Assembly (NCBI RefSeq): GCF_037890675.1
Contig: NZ_CP149574.1
Span: forward strand, 2,394,874 to 2,458,873
DNA from: Methylovirgula sp. 4M-Z18
GTDB taxonomy: Bacteria; Pseudomonadota; Alphaproteobacteria; Rhizobiales; Beijerinckiaceae
Length of the DNA: 64,000 nt
Reading direction: 5' to 3'
Position numbers and translations under genes: made by a program
Part shown: piece after piece, positions 1 through 6,284 of the stretch
Numbering within the stretch: the stretch's first letter is position 1
How the letters are laid out: every line of letters starts with the position of its first letter
The notes under the pieces: generated by a model
Seen by the model: only the letters and a program-made list of their open reading frames with translations
Databases searched by the model: none
What the model was told of the DNA's origin: nothing

Positions 1-2
1 GG

Positions 3-740
3 GCGCAGACCACGCCGACGGCCGAGGCTCTGGCCTTCCACCGCACCATCGCCAGCGCCCTGGCCGACATGGCGCGTGCCACGGTGGAAATGCGGCGGCA
101 TGCCAGGCGTCCGGGACTGGCTCTGGCGACCTATCCCGGTATCGCGATGTACTGGCTTATGCCTAAGCTAGCAGCGCTGCGTCAGTCCGAGCCGCAGTTC
201 AGCTTCCGCGTCACCACGGCTGAGCGGGATATCGACATGCGGATCGAGGACGCCGATTTCGCCATCCTGTTCGGTGAAGGAAATTGGCCGGGTTTCGAAA
301 GCCGGCTACTTGTTAAACAGGAAGTAGTACCGGTCGCCGCGCCGGCGCTGGCTGCGCGCGTGGGGCACCTCTCCCGCGCAAGTCTGCTCGAGCAAGGCCC
401 GTTAATTCACCTGGAGGATAAAACTCATCGCTGGTTTACCTGGCAGGACTGGCGCGACCGGCGGGCGCCAGACGCCGAGATGATCGATGCTGGCATTCAC
501 GTCACCAATCACGGTATCGCCATCCATCAAACACTGATAGGCGTGGGCATTGCGCTCGGTTGGCATGGCGTCATCGACGACCTTCTCGCCAACGGGCTGC
601 TCGTAGCTCTAGATTCGGAGCCCCTGCGTTCAGAACGTGGCTATTATTTGGTGGCGCCACGCAGGGTTATGGAATCCGACATCGGTGTCACGCTCCTCCG
701 GGCCCTCCTCGGCCCGGATTCTCGGAGAAGTGACTCTTGA
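3..740 (+). CDS. LysR-family transcriptional regulator, 5' end outside the window
   Basis: The reading frame is open from base 3, so the DNA-binding helix-turn-helix part of this regulator lies to the left of the window. What remains is the linker and the periplasmic-binding-protein-like effector domain of a LysR regulator of the GcvA type: a start of the domain reading LALATYPGIAMYWLMPKL, followed by an IEDADFAILFG strand region and a late GVGIALGWHGVI stretch that is typical of the second subdomain. The first in-frame ATG is at 69, but residues upstream of it continue the family pattern, so 69 is not the true start. The stop is at 738-740. No target gene can be named from the visible context. 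Confidence 0.8.
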   Translation, partial: AQTTPTAEALAFHRTIASALADMARATVEMRRHARRPGLALATYPGIAMYWLMPKLAALRQSEPQFSFRVTTAERDIDMRIEDADFAILFGEGNWPGFESRLLVKQEVVPVAAPALAARVGHLSRASLLEQGPLIHLEDKTHRWFTWQDWRDRRAPDAEMIDAGIHVTNHGIAIHQTLIGVGIALGWHGVIDDLLANGLLVALDSEPLRSERGYYLVAPRRVMESDIGVTLLRALLGPDSRRSDS

Positions 741-1395
741 GTCAGCGGTCTGATTGCGATGTGTCCTGATTTTAAATCGGGCTGTCCGGAATCCTCCTAT
801 CTGAAGTCGCCAGGGTGGAGAGCCGCAATGTTCGCTTCCCGAAATGCATTTCGCTCGCCCGAGGGACCTAAATGGGCGATTTTCAGTCGCCAGCCCCCAC
901 CCTCGAATGATAGAGCGCGGTTTGCCAAGCAGGATTTGAACCTAATTCGAACTCGGCGCAGCCTAGCGTTAAGGATCGTAGGCCAGGCGACTGAAGCGGG
1001 CTGTAGGTTGGCTGTGGGGCAGGATTTGAACCTGCGAGATAATGGCCACCCCGATATCTGAAATTTGTAAGATAGTCGTTGAGGTCCGCGATCAAGTCCC
1101 AGAGGGGGCATTTCGACTCAAGTTGAAAGATAGTCACTGGCGGATCAAGAGATTTCGGCCAAACTACAATTTTGAACGACACATAAACTTAAACAAAAGT
1201 ATCAATTATATAAACTTCGCAGTTTTATTCTGAGTGGCGCACCATTCTCCCATACAGATTGGCTTTCTTTTCTCTTCCTAATACTGCTGTTTGACAAGCA
1301 CATAATCACTCTGAGGCAATTCGAGCCGTGTTGTTGACGTCTTTCACGCGGACGCTGCAAGCTTGGTACGGCAGGCACACGCTTTGGCCGTTCAG
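741..1395. other. Gene-free stretch with tRNA T-arm-like repeats
   Basis: No convincing protein gene is seen in these 655 bases; short frames on both strands lack ribosome sites and family resemblance. The stretch contains a 15-base direct repeat, GCAGGATTTGAACCT, at 929-943 and 1019-1033. On the minus strand the second copy forms a perfect T-arm-like hairpin (GCAGG-TTCAAAT-CCTGC) followed by CCCACAG. No matching anticodon arm or 5' acceptor strand is found, so this is at most a tRNA 3' remnant. From about 1170 the DNA becomes AT-rich, unlike its surroundings. Confidence 0.5.
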
Positions 1396-2349
1396 CTACG
1401 TGGGATTTAATCCACCGTCGGAAAAGAGAATCTCGCCGGTCAGGTTCCTGGTACTTGCGTTTCCGGCCACATACGCGCTCAAGCCCGTAGCCAGCGCATC
1501 GAACGCCGCCTTACAACGCGGGTTGCCACGCAGATCCTCATGCATCGTGATCCAAGTGTCGAGCGCAAACGCGCAGGCCTGGCCCAGCACGCGTACGAGC
1601 CGGGGGTCGCGCTGCGCGAGGCCCGTCTGGCAGAAGCCGATGCCGCAGCCCGCGCGGATCATCGCAAGCTGCGCAAGGTCGCTGCCGGCGCGAATCGAGA
1701 ACGCCTCGCGCCGCCACGCTGGAAACGCCTTCGTGGCTGCGCGCAGGAACGGTGTCGTTTCGTCGAAGCCGATCAGTGTGTGGCTCGCGAGATCGTCGAG
1801 CCCATCCGGCGTGCCGTGCGCGGCGAGGTAATCGTCGCGCGCGTGCAGCCCCACTTCGATTGCGCCGATGCGCCGCGCAATCAGTATCTCCTGCATCGGT
1901 CGCGTCATGCGGACTGCGATATCCACTTCGCGCTGCAGCAGATCCTGAATGCGATTGGTCGTCACCAGCTCGACCACCAGTCTAGGATGCACCCGCCGCA
2001 ACTGCGCGATCACCGGCGGCAACACCTCCACGCCGACCACTTCGCTCGCAGAAATCCGCACGACGCCATGCATTTCCTCGCCTCGGCCGGACGCCGCGCG
2101 TTCCAGCGCCGCCGCGGTGTTGCGCATCGCCTCGGCGTAGCCGCGCAGCGCGGTGGCCGCTTGCGTCGGTAGCAAGCCCGTTTGCGAGCGCGTGAAGAGC
2201 GGCTGGCCAAACGCCGCCTCCAACGTTTCGATGTGCCGCCCCGCCGTGGGCTGCGTGATGCCGAGCGCGCGTGCGGCCCCCGAAAGCGAGCCTTCGGTCA
2301 GCACGGCTAGAAAGGTCCGGTAGAGTTCCCAGTTCAGATTCGAAGCCAT
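1396..2349 (-). CDS. LysR-family transcriptional regulator with SDR-like C-terminal tail
   Basis: A 317-residue LysR regulator. The N-terminal winged helix-turn-helix is clear (residues about 5-65: WELYRTFLAVLTEGSLSGAA, then TQPTAGRHIETLE), followed by the effector-binding domain, which starts near VVRISASEVVGVEVLPPVI. It is divergent to the reductase gene at 2453 with 103 bases between, the usual layout for a LysR gene and its target. The odd part is the end: after the natural LysR end (ATGLSAYV) the frame continues with NASTRNLTGEILFSDGGLN, which closely resembles the last residues of short-chain dehydrogenases rather than any LysR protein. I infer that an adjacent SDR gene was deleted and its 3' end joined in frame. 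Confidence 0.88.
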   Translation of the reverse strand: MASNLNWELYRTFLAVLTEGSLSGAARALGITQPTAGRHIETLEAAFGQPLFTRSQTGLLPTQAATALRGYAEAMRNTAAALERAASGRGEEMHGVVRISASEVVGVEVLPPVIAQLRRVHPRLVVELVTTNRIQDLLQREVDIAVRMTRPMQEILIARRIGAIEVGLHARDDYLAAHGTPDGLDDLASHTLIGFDETTPFLRAATKAFPAWRREAFSIRAGSDLAQLAMIRAGCGIGFCQTGLAQRDPRLVRVLGQACAFALDTWITMHEDLRGNPRCKAAFDALATGLSAYVAGNASTRNLTGEILFSDGGLNPT

Positions 2350-2452
2350 ACATAAATATATAGCAGATCAACCATGTTCGCCAATTTATTATGTGCCGCC
2401 GCAACCGTACGTTGGCTCCATCGAAGCAATCGACGCGAAGCGGAGGATCATT

Positions 2453-3487
2453 ATGGCGACCCCAATGTCCGAACGGCAGGGACAAGAGGACAAGTGCGCG
2501 CTTGTGCTGGGCGCGACAGGCGGCATCGGCGGCGAAGTCGCGCGTCAGTTGCGCGAAGCCGGCTGGCAGGTGCGCGCGCTGCACCGGCGGGGCGCTCAAG
2601 TCGCCAGCTCCGGTGACGGCATCGACTGGCGGCAGGGCGACGCTATGGAACGCGAAGCCGTCGTGCGGGCCGCGCGCGGCTGCAGCGTGATCGTTCACGC
2701 GGTCAACCCGCCCGGCTATCGCAACTGGCCGAAGCTCGTGCTGCCGATGATCGGCAACACAATCGCGGCGGCGCAGGTCGCGGGCGCGACAGTCGTCCTG
2801 CCGGGCACCGTCTACAATTACGGGCCCGATGCATTCCCGACGCTCACCGAAGACCAGCCGCAGCGGCCGCGCACACGCAAGGGCGCGATTCGCGTCGAGT
2901 TGGAGCGGCAGTTGCAGGCGGCGGCCGCGCAAGGTGTGCGCACGATCGTCGTGCGGGCCGGCGACTTCTTCGGCCCGCACCTCATCGGCAACAGCTGGTT
3001 CGCGCAAGGCTTCGTGAAGGCGGGGCACCCCGTGAGTACCGTTCGCCTGCCTGGCCGCCCGGGCGTGGGTCATCAGTGGGCCTACGTTCCCGACGTGGCG
3101 CGCACCATGATCGAGCTGATCGCTCGGCGAGCGACGCTACCGGAGTTCGCAACTTTCCACTTCGGCGGCCATTGGGACGCCGACGGCACGCGAATGGCCG
3201 AAGCCATTTGTCGCGTCGCCACGCTCCACGGCGCGCGGCCGCGCCAGCGCCGCTTTCCGTGGGCGCTCGTCTATGCCGCGGCGCCGTTCGTCACGACGCT
3301 GCGCGAAATGCTCGAGATGCGCTACCTCTGGCGCGAACCGATCCGGCTCGACAACACGCGTCTCATCGCCACGCTCGGCCGCGAGCCGCACACGCCACTG
3401 GACACCGCCGTCAAGGCCACGCTGGCCGGGATCGGGTGTCTGGGCAAGGAGGCCCCCGCCGCTCATGCCGAATTGCACCCGAGCTAG
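2453..3487 (+). CDS. NAD(P)-dependent epimerase/dehydratase-type reductase
   Basis: A 344-residue protein of the extended or atypical SDR class. The N-terminal Rossmann nucleotide-binding motif is GATGGIGG (about residues 18-25). A later VLPGTVYNYGP segment supplies the active-site Tyr region, and a GDFFGP segment is typical of NAD-dependent epimerases. The start at 2453 is chosen over the in-frame ATG at 2393 because GGAGG lies 8 bases upstream of it. The gene is divergent from the LysR gene at 1396-2349, which probably controls it. The substrate is unknown. Codon use is strongly GC-biased and alanine/arginine-rich, and together with the LysR partner this looks like an acquired two-gene cassette. 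Confidence 0.85.
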   Translation: MATPMSERQGQEDKCALVLGATGGIGGEVARQLREAGWQVRALHRRGAQVASSGDGIDWRQGDAMEREAVVRAARGCSVIVHAVNPPGYRNWPKLVLPMIGNTIAAAQVAGATVVLPGTVYNYGPDAFPTLTEDQPQRPRTRKGAIRVELERQLQAAAAQGVRTIVVRAGDFFGPHLIGNSWFAQGFVKAGHPVSTVRLPGRPGVGHQWAYVPDVARTMIELIARRATLPEFATFHFGGHWDADGTRMAEAICRVATLHGARPRQRRFPWALVYAAAPFVTTLREMLEMRYLWREPIRLDNTRLIATLGREPHTPLDTAVKATLAGIGCLGKEAPAAHAELHPS

Positions 3488-3690
3488 GGGTCGTCGTAGA
3501 ACGCATCGGGCTTTGATCGTTTGGTGGGCGAAGGTTTTGAGGGCGGCCCGAATCCAGCCCGACATGACCCGGCGCCGCGAGATCATCAGGACGATTCGAT
3601 CGAGCGCCAGGGCCTGTTGATCGCGGCCGTTCCGGCACCGGAATCGCGCGAAACGGCTTCCCGCAATCCCCGCGCAGCTCAATCCCACAC

Positions 3691-4101
3691 TTACACGCAT
3701 TCGAATGTAATATCCTGTGCCCCTTCCCAAAGGACGGTTTTGCCAAGCTCCGGCAACACATCGAGATTGCTGGTGATCGTTATGAAATGGTTTCCGGCGA
3801 GCTGCCCCATCTTTGATGCGAAATGGACGCCGCCGTAGGCAAGAAGAATTTCTGTTTCGCTGATCCCGCCCGGATAGAGAACGATCTGCCCGGGCGCGGG
3901 ATAGCTTGTGTGATTTTCGTAGCCCACACCAAAATCGAGCGAGCCGAGCGGCACCCAAACACCTTCACCGGACCAGCGAACATGCACGATCTTACTGGAA
4001 AACGGCGTGCGCTTGAGAAATGCCTGAACTGTATTCGGCGCTTTTTGCGTCTCGAGCACAGCGTCAAATGTAAATTTGCCAGCGGTAATTTTGATTTTCA
4101 T
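3691..4101 (-). CDS. DUF3830 family cyclophilin-like protein
   Basis: A 136-residue protein that matches the DUF3830 pattern: an N-terminal beta strand (MKIKITAGKFTFDAVLE), a central VRWSGEGVWVPLG, then PAPGQIVLYPGGISETEILLAY and a C-terminal HFITIT strand. The family has a cyclophilin-like fold and no firmly established activity. It is the last gene of the minus-strand cluster and begins 21 bases after the hydantoinase stop, so it is almost certainly co-transcribed with it. By context I infer a role linked to the cyclic amide or amino acid handled by the operon, perhaps as a small isomerase or binding protein. The 200 bases downstream (3488-3690) show no recognisable gene. Confidence 0.8.
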   Translation of the reverse strand: MKIKITAGKFTFDAVLETQKAPNTVQAFLKRTPFSSKIVHVRWSGEGVWVPLGSLDFGVGYENHTSYPAPGQIVLYPGGISETEILLAYGGVHFASKMGQLAGNHFITITSNLDVLPELGKTVLWEGAQDITFECV

Positions 4102-4122
4102 GAGATAGTCCTGTTCTTGCGT

Positions 4123-5529
4123 TTATTGAATCGAATTGGCGAGGGAAGCGGCGCAGTATTGACCGTCGCCTTTTCGACCGACCAACGTGCCGTCCTCGAT
4201 CATGATTTTGCCGTTCAGAAGCACCGTCGTCGGCCACCCGGTTAAGGTCACGCCTTCATACGGCGTATAGTCGGCCCCATCGTGAAGGTCGGAATGACGT
4301 ATTGTCCGTTTGATCGTCGGATCCCAGATCGCAATATCGGCATCCGCCCCCACGGCGATCGTGCCTTTCTGCGGGTATAGGCCATAGGTTTTGGCATGGT
4401 TCGTCGACGTGAGTGCGACGAAACGCGGCAGGCTGATCCGGCCGGTCATGACCCCTTCGGAAAAGAGGATCGGCTGGCGCGTCTCAACGCCGGGAATGCC
4501 GTTGGGGATGTGCCGAAAGCTCTTCAGCCCCTTCGTATTGCGCTTGCCGCGAACATCCTCATAACGAAATGGGCAATGATCGGAGGAAAACAAATCGAAC
4601 ACGCCCGCCTCGATGCCGCGCCAGCAATCCGCTTGAGCGGCCTTGTCGCGTGGAGGCGGGGAGCAAACGAGCTTGGCTCCCTCCCAATCCATGCCCTTCA
4701 GATCGTCCGCTGTCAGCAAAAGATATTGTGGACAGGTCTCGCCCACAACTTTGCCGCCGCGCATGCGTGCCCGTGCGATCTCCTCCATCGCCGCGCCATT
4801 CGACACATGAACGATCACAATCGGCACGTCGACGATCTCCGCGAGCGTGAGCGCACGGTGGGTTGCCTCGCGTTCGACGGCAACGGGCCGCGTCGTCGCA
4901 TGGGCGTAAGGTTCCACATTCCCTGACCGCTCGTGTTTCTCGACCAAATAGCGAATGGCATCCTCATTTTCGCAGTGAACCATCACTGTCGCCTTGGTCT
5001 GGCGCGCCACGTCGAGCACCTTAAGAATCGAGGCGTCGTCGAGGCGAAGATCGTCATAGGTCATGAACACTTTGAGCGACGTGTAGCCATCCCTCACCAG
5101 CGCAGGTAATTCTTGGCCGAGCAGGGTCTCGTTCGCGTCGTTGACGATGAGGTGAAAACTGACGTCCGTGTAGCACTCCCCTTCGGCGAGCGCATGATAT
5201 TCCTTAAGCGCCTCTCGCAGAGGATGCCCCTTACGCTGGAGGCAAAAGGGCATGACGGTGGTGTTGCCGCCGTACAAGGCGGATAACGTTCCGCTTGCAA
5301 AATCGTCCGCCATCACGATTCCTTCCCCCGAAGGTTGGGAGATGTGAACATGGCTGTCAATGCCGCCCGGCAGAACATATTTCCCGGCAGCATCTATCTC
5401 GCGGGCGGCGCCTTCCAACGCCGTGCCGAGCTGCACGATTTTTCCGTCCTTTATCGCAATATCCGCGACAAACACGTCAGCCGCGGTCGCCACCGTGCCG
5501 TTGCGAATGATGAGGTCAAACCGATCCAT
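4123..5529 (-). CDS. Dihydropyrimidinase / D-hydantoinase family cyclic amidohydrolase
   Basis: A 468-residue cytosolic metal-dependent hydrolase that opens cyclic amides such as dihydropyrimidines or hydantoins. The complete binuclear metal site is visible: HVH at residues 60-62, the carboxylated Lys in LKVFMTYD at about 153, His 185 in MVHCEN, His 241 in VHVSN and Asp 317 in SSDHCP. The length is normal for the family (about 460-490). It starts 26 bases after the ABC ATPase stop, inside the catabolic operon. No N-carbamoyl amino acid amidohydrolase or beta-ureidopropionase gene is in the window, so a complete pyrimidine or hydantoin route is not present here and the true substrate is uncertain. 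Confidence 0.9.
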   Translation of the reverse strand: MDRFDLIIRNGTVATAADVFVADIAIKDGKIVQLGTALEGAAREIDAAGKYVLPGGIDSHVHISQPSGEGIVMADDFASGTLSALYGGNTTVMPFCLQRKGHPLREALKEYHALAEGECYTDVSFHLIVNDANETLLGQELPALVRDGYTSLKVFMTYDDLRLDDASILKVLDVARQTKATVMVHCENEDAIRYLVEKHERSGNVEPYAHATTRPVAVEREATHRALTLAEIVDVPIVIVHVSNGAAMEEIARARMRGGKVVGETCPQYLLLTADDLKGMDWEGAKLVCSPPPRDKAAQADCWRGIEAGVFDLFSSDHCPFRYEDVRGKRNTKGLKSFRHIPNGIPGVETRQPILFSEGVMTGRISLPRFVALTSTNHAKTYGLYPQKGTIAVGADADIAIWDPTIKRTIRHSDLHDGADYTPYEGVTLTGWPTTVLLNGKIMIEDGTLVGRKGDGQYCAASLANSIQ

Positions 5530-5555
5530 TTTCCCCTACCCGGTTCTGCAACTAT

Positions 5556-6284
5556 TCAGTGCTTCAAGATCTTGCCGAGGAAAGCCTCGGTGCGCGGATT
5601 GTGGACTTGCGAGAAGAACGCTTCCGTCGGCTTATCCTCGACGATCTCGCCGGCGTCCACGAAGACCATTCTCGAAGCGACGCGCCGCGCAAAGCCCATT
5701 TCATGCGTCACGATCATCATCGTGACGCCCTCGCGGGCCAACTCGGTCATGACATCGAGCACTTCTGCAATCATCTCGGGATCGAGCGCCGAAGTCGGCT
5801 CATCAAAAAGCATCGCGAGTGGATCCATCGCCAGGGCACGCGCGATGGCAACGCGCTGTTGCTGGCCGCCCGACAATTGGGCGGGGAATTTGGCAGCGTG
5901 ATCGACCAAGCCGACACGGTCCAACAGGTCCAACGCCTTCCGCTCCGCCAGTCCGGCGTTGCGGCCGAGCACGACGAGTTGCGCCAACATGACATTGCGC
6001 AAAATCGTCATATGGGGAAACAGCTCGAAATTCTGAAAAACCATACCAATCCGCGCGCGCAGCTCCGGCAGATTCGTGCGATGATCCCTGACCTCTATGC
6101 CGTGAACACGAATGGAACCTTCCTCAAATGGCTCAAGCGCGTTCACACATTTTATGAGAGTCGACTTTCCCGAGCCGGATGGGCCGCACACGACAACGAC
6201 CTCGCCCTTGTCGACACGGGTCGTACATTTTTTAAGGACCTGATAGTCGCCGTACCACTTACTGACCCCGTTTATTTCAATCAT
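5556..6284 (-). CDS. Amino-acid-type ABC transporter ATP-binding protein
   Basis: A 242-residue ATPase of the polar amino acid uptake family (GlnQ/HisP-like). Walker A reads GPSGSGKST, the Q-loop region is MVFQNFELFPH, the signature LSGGQQQR, Walker B MLFDEPTSALDP, and the switch His is in THEMGFA. A longer frame exists, but the start at 6284 is chosen because a GAGGAG ribosome site lies just upstream and the protein then begins with the family-typical MIEINGVSKWYGDYQVL. Its ATG overlaps the TGA of the upstream dehydrogenase gene by one base, indicating translational coupling. It energises uptake together with the permease at 10133 and the binding protein at 10901. Confidence 0.93.
   Translation of the reverse strand: MIEINGVSKWYGDYQVLKKCTTRVDKGEVVVVCGPSGSGKSTLIKCVNALEPFEEGSIRVHGIEVRDHRTNLPELRARIGMVFQNFELFPHMTILRNVMLAQLVVLGRNAGLAERKALDLLDRVGLVDHAAKFPAQLSGGQQQRVAIARALAMDPLAMLFDEPTSALDPEMIAEVLDVMTELAREGVTMMIVTHEMGFARRVASRMVFVDAGEIVEDKPTEAFFSQVHNPRTEAFLGKILKH

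Noticed and set aside
1019-1120. Complete tRNA gene on the minus strand
   Set aside because: Only the T-arm and a possible acceptor 3' strand are present; no anticodon arm or D arm could be folded.
1982-3073. 363-residue minus-strand frame covering parts of the LysR and reductase genes
   Set aside because: It straddles a divergent promoter and two real genes; only its last part matches the LysR region and that in the wrong frame.
3488-3690. Transposase remnant in the gap between the reductase and DUF3830 genes
   Set aside because: Some strings recall insertion-sequence DNA, but no frame gives a recognisable transposase segment.
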